A stretch of 64,000 nt of DNA from Bradyrhizobium liaoningense (GTDB taxonomy: Bacteria; Pseudomonadota; Alphaproteobacteria; Rhizobiales; Xanthobacteraceae). Position numbers and translations under genes: made by a program. Shown piece by piece: positions 26,428 through 34,426 of this stretch. Each line of letters opens with the position of its first letter. Position 1 is the first letter of the stretch. The stretch lies in NCBI RefSeq assembly GCF_018130785.1, contig NZ_JAFCJT010000013.1:1-64000 (forward strand), written 5' to 3'. The notes beneath the pieces are model-generated. The model was not told where the DNA came from and did not search any database. It was given only the letters and a program-made list of their open reading frames with translations.

Positions 26428-26518
26428 GTAGGGTGGGCAAAGCGACAGCGTGCCCGCCAATCGATTGTGATTGGAAAGAGATGGTGGGCACGGCGCTTCG
26501 CGCCTTTGCCCACCCTAC
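26428..26518. repeat. Palindromic intergenic repeat, family A (copy 3)
   Basis: A 91-bp copy with termini GTAGGGTGGGCAAAG and TTTGCCCACCCTAC. It starts 18 bases after the leuB stop and ends 24 bases before the acyltransferase ATG. Confidence 0.9.
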
Positions 26519-26542
26519 GGCACCTGCTCCTGGAGCCACCTC

Positions 26543-27178
26543 ATGGATACGCCTCGCCCCAAGATCGCGGAGACGATCATCCATGAGACCGTGCGCCAGC
26601 GCGAGGCGCGGATCGGGCGCCGCTGCGAAGTCCTCGCCAACACGCGCATCGAATATGCCTCGCTCGGCGACTACTCCTATCTCGGCGAGAACTGCGAGGT
26701 CGCCGACGCGGTGATCGGAAAATTCACGGCGATCGCCAACTCGGTGCGGATCGGCGCGCCCAATCATCCGATGGGCCGTCCGTCCCAGCACCGCTTCACC
26801 TACGTCCCCGAATATTACGAGGCGAGCGCGACGCGCGACCGCGACTTCTTCGCGGACCGCCGCGGTGACCGCGTGATCGTCGGCAATGACGTCTGGATCG
26901 GCCACGCCGCCATCCTGCTGCCGGGCGTCACCATCGGCGACGGCGCGGTGATTGCCGCGGGCGCGGTCGTCAGCCGCGATGTCGAGCCCTACACGATCGT
27001 CGGCGGCGTTCCCGCGCGTCCCATCCGCAAGCGCTTCGACGATTCGGTTGCGGAAAGCCTGCGCCGTATCGCCTGGTGGGATTGGCCGGAGGAACTGATC
27101 TTCGATCGCCTGGGCGATTTCCGCTCAGAGGCGATCGAAGAATTTTGCCGGCGCTACGACCCGGCAGCCAACGCCTGA
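26543..27178 (+). CDS. Left-handed beta-helix (hexapeptide) acyltransferase
   Basis: A 211-residue protein of the hexapeptide-repeat acetyltransferase class. Repeats such as IGKFTAIANSVRI, VIVGNDVWIGHAAILLPGVTIGDGAVIAAGAVV form the beta helix. The catalytic His is in the NHPMGRPSQHRFTY loop. This pattern resembles the family annotated as phosphonate-metabolism transferases and xenobiotic (chloramphenicol/streptogramin) acetyltransferases. No phn gene is nearby, so a phosphonate role is not supported here. The acceptor is unknown. ATG 26543 was chosen because upstream codons come from a repeat. Confidence 0.85.
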   Translation: MDTPRPKIAETIIHETVRQREARIGRRCEVLANTRIEYASLGDYSYLGENCEVADAVIGKFTAIANSVRIGAPNHPMGRPSQHRFTYVPEYYEASATRDRDFFADRRGDRVIVGNDVWIGHAAILLPGVTIGDGAVIAAGAVVSRDVEPYTIVGGVPARPIRKRFDDSVAESLRRIAWWDWPEELIFDRLGDFRSEAIEEFCRRYDPAANA

Positions 27179-27203
27179 AGCGGACGTGTCTCTCACAAAC
27201 AAA

Positions 27204-27233
27204 AAAATGGCCGGGCGCCAGCCCGGCCATTTT
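27204..27233. terminator. Bidirectional intrinsic terminator
   Basis: A perfect 13-bp stem (AAAATGGCCGGGC / GCCCGGCCATTTT) with loop GCCA lies between convergent genes. It is nearly the same sequence as the terminator at 5283-5310. Confidence 0.85.
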
Positions 27234-27253
27234 GATTCGGTCGATCATTCCGC

Positions 27254-27640
27254 TCAGTACAGCGGGAAATTCCGTGGATAGCCGCCGACGTCGGCCGGCG
27301 TGCTCAGCGGCTGGCGATCGATCGGGCGGTTGTTGTTCTCGCGCGCGAAGGTCGGATAGCCGATCGCCGGCGGGAAAGCGTAGTCGGAGAACTTGCGGTC
27401 GCCCGGATTGACCTCGGTGCCGCCGTCGAGCCAAGAGCGCTTGCTCACATAAAGGCGGGTGCGACCCTGCTGATAGACCGCGTTGGGACCGCTCGGGCCG
27501 TAATAGGGACGGCTGTTGTCATAACGCTGCTTCTTGGTGTCGGCCGAGGCGGGTGTGGCGAGGGCTGAGGACATGGCAACCACGGCGCCGGCCGCAAGCC
27601 ACATCGCCAGTTTGTTCGCGGCAGAGAAATTCGAGCTCAT
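27254..27640 (-). CDS. Small secreted hypothetical protein
   Basis: A 128-residue protein with a signal peptide of about 33 residues (hydrophobic LAMWLAAGAVVAMSSALA, cleavage after SADT or nearby). The mature part is polar and rich in Tyr, Pro, Asn and Arg (RPYYGPSGPNAVYQQG, YPTFARENNNRPI). No cysteines and no known domain. The ATG at 27640 has a GGGGAC ribosome site. I recognise no function; a periplasmic or surface location is inferred from the signal. Confidence 0.72.
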   Translation of the reverse strand: MSSNFSAANKLAMWLAAGAVVAMSSALATPASADTKKQRYDNSRPYYGPSGPNAVYQQGRTRLYVSKRSWLDGGTEVNPGDRKFSDYAFPPAIGYPTFARENNNRPIDRQPLSTPADVGGYPRNFPLY

Positions 27641-27797
27641 CACGTCCCCTTCAGGCGGCAAGCCGCCAATCGATTTCATCCCCATACTAGCCCGGCAAGG
27701 GTGGCCGCAACTAGGTCAATTGGGTCACACCAGGACGGAATAATCGTGCGTGCCGGCAAAAGTTGCATCAATACCAGCCACTTGAGCTTGATGCGGG

Positions 27798-28586
27798 TCA
27801 AAGCGCCCCGCGCAATTGCGCGTTCGCCGCGCCGAGCAGCCAGTCCGACGAACCCTGGGGAGCGCAGGAGCGGCGCTTCAGCTCCGCATGGGCGAACAAT
27901 TCCGCCAGCTTCGGCTCGTTGCCCGAGATCAGGAGCGTCAGCCGGTTCAGCGTGCAGGCGATCGCCGCGCGCCGGGCGGGCAGGGTGTCACCCTGGCAGG
28001 AGAAGCCGGAGATCTGGAGCGCCGGCTCCTCGCTGCGTTTGAGGTAGCCGAGGCACGCCCGCGCAGCCTCCACCGTGCCGGTGGGCCGGAACAGGGCAAC
28101 GGGACCGAATTTCGTGTCGATCAGGCCGGCCTGCTCGAGCGGGGTCGCCTCATCCAGGCCCATGTGGACCGCCAGGTCGGCTGTCGCCGGGCGGGCCACG
28201 TCGAATTCGCCGCCTTCCCGGTAAATCTCGAGCTCTGCCACGGGCTTGTCCGCCTCGCCGGTCCAGCGCATCACGTCCCGGCGGCCGCCTTCGGGATGCC
28301 TGAGAATGACGTAAGAGGCTGTTTTTTCTGATGAATCGAGCCGGCTGAGGGCGAAGGCCGGTTGCGAGCGGTCGGCCACGCTCCACTCCGGCTTCTCGGC
28401 GGGTTCGTCGTCACGCAGGCTGGGCAGCTGGCCGAGCGCCGCGAGGGCGAGGATGGCAAACAGGGCCAGCGCCCCCACATAGGCGAACAGGTGCGCCAGT
28501 GTGCCGACGACCTCGTCGGCGAAGGCTGCAATCGCCAGATGAATTTGGGTAGGGGTTGCGGCCGTGCTGGCCTCAGGCGATTGCAT
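27798..28586 (-). CDS. Membrane-anchored hypothetical protein
   Basis: A 262-residue protein with one strong hydrophobic segment (about residues 30-52, LFAYVGALALFAILALAAL) and a soluble C-terminal part. It contains paired Cys residues (ACLGYLKR and SCQGDTL, plus AIACTLNRL, RRSCAPQG). No family is recognised. It is divergent from asd with 116 bases between them. Codon use matches neighbours, and the ORF is long without overlap, which supports a real gene. Confidence 0.75.
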   Translation of the reverse strand: MQSPEASTAATPTQIHLAIAAFADEVVGTLAHLFAYVGALALFAILALAALGQLPSLRDDEPAEKPEWSVADRSQPAFALSRLDSSEKTASYVILRHPEGGRRDVMRWTGEADKPVAELEIYREGGEFDVARPATADLAVHMGLDEATPLEQAGLIDTKFGPVALFRPTGTVEAARACLGYLKRSEEPALQISGFSCQGDTLPARRAAIACTLNRLTLLISGNEPKLAELFAHAELKRRSCAPQGSSDWLLGAANAQLRGAL

Positions 28587-28702
28587 CCACGGCCTTCAGG
28601 CATGGTCCAACGTTGTCTTGAGGCCGGTTCTCGCATAGAAGCGCTGCTCTTCCTGTTTAAGCGTCAGCTTCAGGAACGGGCTTTTTCATCGGAGAGTGAA
28701 CG

Positions 28703-29737
28703 ATGGGTTACAAAGTCGCAGTCGTCGGCGCGACCGGCAATGTCGGACGGGAAATGCTCAACATCCTCGATGAGCGCCAATTCCCCGCGGACGAGGTCGT
28801 GGCCCTTGCGTCACGCCGCAGCGTCGGCGTCGAGGTCTCCTATGGCGACCGCACCCTGAAGGTCAAAGCGCTCGAGCATTACGATTTCTCCGATGTCGAT
28901 ATCTGCCTGATGTCGGCCGGCGGCTCGGTGTCGAAGGAATGGTCGCCGAAGATCGGCGCCGCCGGCACGGTCGTGATCGACAATTCCTCGGCCTGGCGCA
29001 TGGATCCGGACGTGCCGCTGATCGTGCCCGAGGTGAACGCAGACGCGACGGAAGGCTTCAAGAAGAAGAACATCATCGCCAACCCGAACTGCTCGACCGC
29101 GCAGCTCGTGGTCGCGCTGAAGCCGCTGCACGACAAGGCGACGATCAAGCGCGTCGTGGTCTCGACCTATCAATCGGTCTCGGGCGCCGGCAAGGATGCG
29201 ATGGACGAGTTGTTCTCGCAGACCAAGGCCGTCTACACCAACGACGAGCTGATCGCGAAGAAATTCCCCAAGCGCATCGCCTTCAACGTCATCCCCCACA
29301 TCGATGTCTTCATGGAGGACGGCTACACCAAGGAAGAGTGGAAGATGATGGCGGAGACCAAGAAGATTCTTGATCCCAAGATCAAGCTCTCCGCGACCTG
29401 CGTGCGCGTGCCGGTGTTCGTCGGCCACTCCGAGGCCGTCAACATCGAGTTCGAGAATCCGATCACGGCCGACGAAGCACGCGACATCCTGCGCAAGGCG
29501 CCCGGCTGTCTCGTCATCGACAAGCAGGAGCCCGGCGGCTACGCCACGCCGTATGAAGCGGCCGGCGAGGACGCGACCTATATCAGCCGCATCCGCGAGG
29601 ATGCGACGGTGGAGAACGGCCTCGTGCTGTGGTGCGTGTCGGACAATCTGCGCAAGGGCGCGGCGCTCAACGCCATCCAGATCGCCGAAGTGCTGATCAA
29701 CCGCAAGCTGATCAGCGCGAAGAAGAAGGCGGCGTAA
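28703..29737 (+). CDS. asd: Aspartate-semialdehyde dehydrogenase
   Basis: A 344-residue cytosolic enzyme that reduces aspartyl phosphate to aspartate semialdehyde, the branch point to lysine/diaminopimelate, threonine and methionine. The Rossmann start VAVVGATGNVGREML, the catalytic Cys in IIANPNCSTAQLV, and the substrate region STYQSVSGAGKDAMDEL plus GHSEAVNIEFENP are present. Single copy here, and not linked to other dap genes (dapF lies about 19 kb away). Preceded by GGAGAG ribosome site. Confidence 0.96.
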   Translation: MGYKVAVVGATGNVGREMLNILDERQFPADEVVALASRRSVGVEVSYGDRTLKVKALEHYDFSDVDICLMSAGGSVSKEWSPKIGAAGTVVIDNSSAWRMDPDVPLIVPEVNADATEGFKKKNIIANPNCSTAQLVVALKPLHDKATIKRVVVSTYQSVSGAGKDAMDELFSQTKAVYTNDELIAKKFPKRIAFNVIPHIDVFMEDGYTKEEWKMMAETKKILDPKIKLSATCVRVPVFVGHSEAVNIEFENPITADEARDILRKAPGCLVIDKQEPGGYATPYEAAGEDATYISRIREDATVENGLVLWCVSDNLRKGAALNAIQIAEVLINRKLISAKKKAA

Positions 29738-29744
29738 AAGGAAC

Positions 29745-29835
29745 GTAGGGCGGATTAGCCGAAGGCGTAATCCGCCTCTTTAAGTTTCTGAGTGCTGAGA
29801 ACCGCTGCGGATTACGCTTCGCTAATCTGCCCTAC
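29745..29835. repeat. Palindromic intergenic repeat, family A' (related)
   Basis: Termini GTAGGGCGGATTAGCCGAAG and GCTAATCTGCCCTAC. It has the same design and ends as family A but a different inner arm (GCGTAATCCGC/GCGGATTACGC). It lies 7 bases after the asd stop and 18 bases before a true family A copy. Confidence 0.88.
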
Positions 29836-29853
29836 ATCACCGAACTCGGTCTC

Positions 29854-29941
29854 GTAGGGTGGGCAAAGGCGCATCGCGCCGTGCCCACGATCTTTTCCGA
29901 TTGCGATAGGTGGTGGGCACGCTTCGCTTTGCCCACCCTAC
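29854..29941. repeat. Palindromic intergenic repeat, family A (copy 4)
   Basis: An 88-bp copy with the standard GTAGGGTGGGCAAAG / CTTTGCCCACCCTAC ends. It lies in tandem with the family A' element and ends 13 bases before the carbonic anhydrase stop codon. Confidence 0.9.
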
Positions 29942-29954
29942 GAGAGCGGCGCTC

Positions 29955-30599
29955 CTATGCCACGCTCCGCGCGCTCTTGAATTCCTTCGTCGCCTTGTCC
30001 AGCACGAACAGCGTTCCCTCCGCGACGCCGAAATAGGCGCCGTGCAGCTGCATCTGGCCGTTCTCGACGGCCTTGCGCACGAACGGGAACGTCATCAGGT
30101 TTTCCAGGCTGCGGAACACCGCGGCCTTCTCGATGCGCTCGACGAACTGTGCCATGGTTTCGTGGTCGCGCTGCTCGACCACTTCGCCCGGCTTGATGAA
30201 CATCTGCATCCACTTGCCGATGAAGTCGCCGGGCGTGAGCGGCTCGATCTTGTCGACGAAGGCGCGGATGCCGCCGCATTGCGCGTGCCCGAGGATGACG
30301 ATGTGCTTCACCTTCAGCACCGTCACGGCATATTCCAGCGCGGCCGAGACGCCATGCGCATTGCCGTCGGGCTGATACACCGGCACCAGATTGGCGATGT
30401 TGCGGACCACGAACAGTTCGCCCGGGCCGACGTCGAAGATGGTCTCCGGCGCGACACGGCTGTCGCAGCAGCCGATCACCATCACTTCCGGGAACTGCCC
30501 CTTCACCGACAGCTCGCGATAGCGGCTCTGCTCTGCCGGCAGCCGCTGGGTGGCGAAGGCCTTGTAGCCTTCCAGCAAGTGCTCTGGGAATGTGATCAT
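29955..30599 (-). CDS. Beta-class carbonic anhydrase
   Basis: A 214-residue cytosolic zinc enzyme that interconverts CO2 and bicarbonate. Zinc ligands are seen in CCDSRV (Cys, with the Asp/Arg dyad) and HAQCGGIRAF (His-x2-Cys). The plant-like active-site segment EYAVTVLKVKHIVILGH is intact. Length fits the family. It converges with asd, the gap being filled by two repeats, and is divergent from the CitE-like gene. Confidence 0.92.
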   Translation of the reverse strand: MITFPEHLLEGYKAFATQRLPAEQSRYRELSVKGQFPEVMVIGCCDSRVAPETIFDVGPGELFVVRNIANLVPVYQPDGNAHGVSAALEYAVTVLKVKHIVILGHAQCGGIRAFVDKIEPLTPGDFIGKWMQMFIKPGEVVEQRDHETMAQFVERIEKAAVFRSLENLMTFPFVRKAVENGQMQLHGAYFGVAEGTLFVLDKATKEFKSARSVA

Positions 30600-30709
30600 G
30601 ACCTATGCCTAATCATATACCGCAGGGGCGAACAAGCCTTTCGAATAGGCAGGCCAGATGCTATCGGCTTCGGTCAGAATAGTACGAGGAAACCGGAAGG
30701 AACACTCGC

Positions 30710-31591
30710 ATGACCCGCCCGCGCCGCAGCCATCTGTTCATGCCCGGCTCCAACCCTCGCGCGCTGGAAAAGGCGCGTAATCTCGCCGCCGACGGCCTGA
30801 TCCTCGATCTCGAGGATTCCGTCGCTCCCGACGCCAAGGCGGCGGCGCGTGACGGCATAGTTGCCGCGATCGCGGCCAAGGGGTTCGGCAAGCGCGAGAT
30901 CCTGATCCGGACCAACGGCCTCGATACGCCCTGGTGGGCCGATGATGTCGCGATGGCCGCGAAGGCCTCGCCTGACGGCATTCTGGTTCCAAAAGTTTCA
31001 AGCATCGAGGATCTCCGGGCGATCGGCGCTCGCCTTGCCGAGCTCGGCGCCGCGCCGACGGTGAAAGTCTGGGCGATGATCGAGACCGCGCGCGCCGTGC
31101 TTCATGCCGAGGAGCTGGCCGCCGCGGGCCGCGATCCCAAGACGCGCCTCTCCGGCTTCGTGTTCGGTCCGAACGACATCTCGCGCGAGACGCGCATCAA
31201 GATGCTGCCGGGCCGCGCGGCGATGATCCCGATGATCACCCATTGCATTCTGGCGACGCGCGCCCATGGGCTCGAAATCCTCGACGGCCCCTACAGCGAC
31301 ATCGCCAATTCCGACGGTTTCGCCACCGAATGCGCGCAGGGCCGCGACCTCGGCTTCGATGGCAAGACGCTGATCCATCCGTCGCAGATCGAGGCCTGTA
31401 ACGCGATCTTCACGCCGCCCGAAGAGGAAGTCGCGCGCGCGCGAAAGATCATCGCGGCGTTCGAGCTGCCGGAGAACGTCTCGCGCGGCGCGATCCGGCT
31501 CGATGGTGCCATGGTGGAGCGTCTGCACGCCGACATGGCGCGGCGCACGATCGAGATCGCGGACGCGATCGCAGCGATGGGCAAGGGCTGA
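30710..31591 (+). CDS. CitE-like HpcH/HpaI-family CoA-ester lyase
   Basis: A 293-residue enzyme of the citrate lyase beta-subunit-like family (malyl-CoA, methylmalyl-CoA or citramalyl-CoA lyase/thioesterase). Motifs SHLFMPGSNPRALEKA, ADGLILDLEDSVAP, VWAMIETARAVLHAEEL and FGPNDISRET give the metal and CoA sites. The reaction is a Claisen-type cleavage or condensation of CoA thioesters. The exact substrate cannot be told and no partner genes are adjacent. Its ATG has a GGAAGGAA ribosome site. Confidence 0.84.
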   Translation: MTRPRRSHLFMPGSNPRALEKARNLAADGLILDLEDSVAPDAKAAARDGIVAAIAAKGFGKREILIRTNGLDTPWWADDVAMAAKASPDGILVPKVSSIEDLRAIGARLAELGAAPTVKVWAMIETARAVLHAEELAAAGRDPKTRLSGFVFGPNDISRETRIKMLPGRAAMIPMITHCILATRAHGLEILDGPYSDIANSDGFATECAQGRDLGFDGKTLIHPSQIEACNAIFTPPEEEVARARKIIAAFELPENVSRGAIRLDGAMVERLHADMARRTIEIADAIAAMGKG

Positions 31592-31686
31592 GGCGTCACC
31601 TCGAGAAAGCGATATCCGCTTGTCCCCGCCAGGCGGAAACTGCCGCTTGTGACCCAAGCGGTCATCGCGATGGTAGTCCCGATCGT

Positions 31687-32559
31687 CTATTTTCCCGACG
31701 GCGAAACGGCCCTCGATTCACCGCCGGCTCCGTCGCAGGCGACGATGGCGCTTTCCCGGAACGGCGCATCGAGAGGCTGCGGCGCCGCCAATTCCTCGCA
31801 ATACATCTGATCGATCTTGCGCTGCATGAGCGCATAGCAATCGCATGCGACCCTCTCGAGCCGCGCCCGATGGATCTCTACAAATCCGCGCCGGTCGGAT
31901 GGGACGGCGCCGGCCTCGCGCAGCTTGTTCATCGTCAGGGTCACTGTCGTCCGTCGCACCCCAAGCAATTGCGCAAGCGCCTCGTGCGTCACCGGAAGCC
32001 GGTCATCAGGAACGCGGTCGTGAAGCTGCAGGAGCCACCGCGCCATGCGGCCATCCACCCGGTGCAACGCGTTGCAGGCGGCTACGTGCTGGAGCTGTAA
32101 CAACACCGCGCGGGCGTGGACTTGCACGACGTTCCTGATGGCTGCGCTTTGCGCAAAGGCAGCGCGAAATCTGGCGGCGGAAATCAGCGATGCTGTGCCG
32201 GCTATGCGAGCAATGGCGGTCACGGATGACGGCGACGGGCCGAGCACCGAGAACGAGGCCAAGGCGCCTTCCCGTCCCATCAAGGTGGTTGCGACAGTTT
32301 GCCCGTCCGGCATATCGAGCATGAAGGCGATCGCGCCGCTATGGGGAAAATAAACCGGATCGAGCTCATCGCCCGACCGCACCAGGACGGCATCGGGTTC
32401 GAACGAGACCCTCTGGAAGTAGGGCGTGAGCAAACCGAGATCCGCCGGCGGCAACGCCGCCAGGAGCCGATTCCCGATGCCCGCGCGGGAAGCGGTCACG
32501 ACGCTTTCTTGTGAACGAGCGCCCAATGAACGGCGGTATCCATCTATTTCGTTTGCCAT
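31687..32559 (-). CDS. Crp/Fnr-family transcriptional regulator
   Basis: A 290-residue DNA-binding regulator. An N-terminal cyclic-nucleotide-binding-like domain (VLVRSGDELDPVYFPHSGAI) is followed by a dimer helix and a C-terminal winged helix with recognition region GVRRTTVTLTMNKLREAG. It lacks the N-terminal Cys cluster of FNR, so it is not an oxygen-sensing FNR. The recognition helix does not carry the E-x2-S-R of FNR/FixK, so its site may differ. Start chosen at 32559; 32565 is equally possible. A palindrome resembling an FNR-type box lies just upstream. Confidence 0.85.
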   Translation of the reverse strand: MANEIDGYRRSLGARSQESVVTASRAGIGNRLLAALPPADLGLLTPYFQRVSFEPDAVLVRSGDELDPVYFPHSGAIAFMLDMPDGQTVATTLMGREGALASFSVLGPSPSSVTAIARIAGTASLISAARFRAAFAQSAAIRNVVQVHARAVLLQLQHVAACNALHRVDGRMARWLLQLHDRVPDDRLPVTHEALAQLLGVRRTTVTLTMNKLREAGAVPSDRRGFVEIHRARLERVACDCYALMQRKIDQMYCEELAAPQPLDAPFRESAIVACDGAGGESRAVSPSGK

Positions 32560-32970
32560 GATCATCCGAAATACGACTTGCCGAAGGGCAACTATCCAAA
32601 CAGAGCCATTCGTCGAGATCAAGCACGGACAATTGCGGAGACCTCGGCGGCATTCTCGCCGCGCAAACAGGGTCTTGCATACATCATACCATTGGCGCCT
32701 TTGCCACTCGGCGAGGTGCCCACGTGGTGATCGACCAATGATGGTTGCTGGTGTGCCGGTGTCCGAGGATACCGAACCTCCGACCAAACGCGATAAGACT
32801 TCGCGACCGCATGCAGTCAAAAAGAGAGCGCGGCTGAACCTGGCCTTCCGGGTGCGTGCAAAAAGCTCGTGAAAGGATTTGCCCGGCGCGACGCTCGCGC
32901 GCGAAACGGCACGATCTAGGTCAGGATGACATTCCGCCGGCCGAACTGATCTTTCGATCCAGACGACGCG
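32560..32970. other. Intergenic region between Crp/Fnr gene and DUF6455 gene
   Basis: These 411 bases lie upstream of the regulator and downstream of DUF6455, both transcribed to the left. Apart from the palindrome at 32578-32591 I see no gene, RNA or repeat. Confidence 0.45.
32578..32591. promoter_or_regulatory. FNR/Crp-type palindrome TTGCCGAAGGGCAA
   Basis: A perfect TTGCC/GGCAA inverted repeat. It fits the FixK-type pattern TTG(A/C)-N6-(T/G)CAA and lies 19 bases before the start of the Crp/Fnr gene, a position suited to autorepression. Confidence 0.4.
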
Positions 32971-33390
32971 TCAGTGCGGGGCGACGTCGGCCCGATCGAG
33001 CGACTCCAGCGTCGAAGCATTGCCGCAATAGCCGTGGTAGTTCTCCGCGGCGGTGCCATCGGCGAGATCGCGGTCGCATTGTCCCTTGTGATTGCAGAGC
33101 GAGCAGACGCGCTCCATGTCGCGGAGCAGCAGCGGCTGCGCCTGCCCGAGCCGTTCTGCGCTGATGCCGAGCTGTTCGAGCATCCTCGGCAGCTCGTCGG
33201 CGGAGTGCTTGCCGTGACGGACCAGTTCCTCCAGATCGTCGGGCGCGATCCTGAGATCTTGCGCGATCCGGTCGAAATCGGCGCGATCAAGCTGCCGCAT
33301 CTCGTTCATCTCGCGGCGATGCTTCAGCCAGGCGGCAAAGGACTCGATGAGGTCCTGAACAATGGGATAAGGCCTGCTTGCGGTGCTCAT
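32971..33390 (-). CDS. DUF6455-family protein with Cys cluster
   Basis: A 139-residue soluble protein. The central part is helical and charged. The C-terminal part carries CSLCNHKGQC, then a fourth Cys in YCGN, as in the DUF6455 family, which looks able to bind a metal or Fe-S cluster. Function unknown. The ATG at 33390 has GGAG six bases away; the ATG four codons upstream has none. A FixK-type box lies about 68 bases before the start with a plausible -10 element, which suggests microaerobic control. Confidence 0.72.
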   Translation of the reverse strand: MSTASRPYPIVQDLIESFAAWLKHRREMNEMRQLDRADFDRIAQDLRIAPDDLEELVRHGKHSADELPRMLEQLGISAERLGQAQPLLLRDMERVCSLCNHKGQCDRDLADGTAAENYHGYCGNASTLESLDRADVAPH

Positions 33391-33451
33391 GGAAAGCTCC
33401 ATTCGGACGGCGGAATGGGAGCGAGATTAGGCACAATGGTGCAGAGGCGCG

Positions 33452-33465
33452 TTGCGCTGGATCAA
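33452..33465 (-). promoter_or_regulatory. Candidate FixK/FNR box TTGCGCTGGATCAA
   Basis: It fits the TTG(A/C)-N6-(T/G)CAA pattern known for FixK2 in Bradyrhizobium. A TAATCT -10-like element at 33424-33429 on the minus strand puts the box centre near -41, as in class II FNR promoters. It precedes the DUF6455 gene. Confidence 0.45.
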
Positions 33466-33560
33466 ATTGAGAATGCGTTCGCGTGTAGCGGTTCGTTTCG
33501 TGTCCCCGACGCGGTGCGGCGCGAAGTGCCGCTCCGCAGAGCCGGGGCACGAGAGCCAGG

Positions 33561-34346
33561 TTACGCGAACCGCTCCGCCGCCCACGCATACAGGCTGCCC
33601 GGGATCGGCTTCTCGCCGCCGCGGCCCTTGGGCGAGATGTGCAGGCCGATGATCTCGGGGTCGGTGACGAGGCCGAGATAGCTCGAGGGATCGAAGAACA
33701 ATTTTGGCTCGGCGTGCACGGCGTAGAACGACTGCTTCGGCAGCGCGCGGCTGAGCTCGCCGGTACGGCGTGCGAGCGCGGTGAGCGCCGCCGGCCCGAA
33801 GATCGCGACGCGAATATCCGAGAGGCGGTTCGAGCCGCCGCGCAGGCGACGCATCATGAAAGTGATGCGATGGCGCACCGACAGCCAGTTCGGCGTCAGC
33901 TCCTCCTGCTCCATCAGCTCCTCGAAGGCGGCAACGATGCCGTGCTCCGCCGGCAAATAGATCACGGAATTGCCGAGCTGGCGCGGCCGCTCCCAGGCGA
34001 AATAGGGTTTTGCCGGGTCGATCTCGACGGGCCTCAAGAGCAGCACGTCGGCATCGAGCCAGAGGCCGAGCTTCTTCGCCATCAGCTTCATGCGGAAGAA
34101 GTCGCTGAACTGCAGCGTGGTCCAGTCGCGCCAGCTTCCGTCCGGCTGCGGCGGCCGCAGCCGCTCCGAGAAAGCATGCGGCAGGATCGCCTCGGCATCT
34201 GCGTTGTCGACGCCCGCGGGCAGGCCGGGAATGGTGTCGAAACTATAGACCGTGACCTTGTGGCCGGCAGCCAACTGCGAGCGCAGACAGGTCTGGCGCA
34301 GTGCGTCCATCGGGCCATGCCAGAAGGTGACGATGTCAGGCAGCAT
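33561..34346 (-). CDS. GT32-like glycosyltransferase (OCH1-type sugar-binding region)
   Basis: A 261-residue protein with an N-terminal IVTFWHGPMDALRQTCLRS and a DxD motif in LGLWLDADVLLLRP, typical of glycosyltransferases with DxD sugar regions (GT32, Gly_transf_sug). It should transfer a sugar from a nucleotide-sugar to a surface glycan or lipid. Donor and acceptor are unknown and there is no polysaccharide cluster nearby. It ends after the AWAAERFA tail with no membrane segment. It sits downstream of leuD beyond a terminator and so is probably separately transcribed. Confidence 0.78.
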   Translation of the reverse strand: MLPDIVTFWHGPMDALRQTCLRSQLAAGHKVTVYSFDTIPGLPAGVDNADAEAILPHAFSERLRPPQPDGSWRDWTTLQFSDFFRMKLMAKKLGLWLDADVLLLRPVEIDPAKPYFAWERPRQLGNSVIYLPAEHGIVAAFEELMEQEELTPNWLSVRHRITFMMRRLRGGSNRLSDIRVAIFGPAALTALARRTGELSRALPKQSFYAVHAEPKLFFDPSSYLGLVTDPEIIGLHISPKGRGGEKPIPGSLYAWAAERFA

Positions 34347-34374
34347 GCGCGAAGCTATACGGGATAATCAGGAC

Positions 34375-34408
34375 AAAGAAAAAACCCCGGCGCTGTCCGC
34401 ACCGGGGC
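34375..34408 (-). terminator. Intrinsic terminator of leuD
   Basis: On the minus strand a GCCCCGG ... CCGGGGT hairpin is followed by TTTTTTC. It lies directly after leuD. Confidence 0.8.
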
Positions 34409-34426
34409 TCGAACCTTAAGTCGACC

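Noticed and set aside
26543..27178. A phosphonate catabolism locus suggested by the hexapeptide transferase
   Set aside because: No phn lyase, transporter or kinase gene lies within the window, so similarity to the family alone is not enough.
31687..32559. Calling the Crp/Fnr protein FixK or FNR
   Set aside because: It has no Cys cluster and its recognition helix differs from FixK/FNR, so only the superfamily name is justified.
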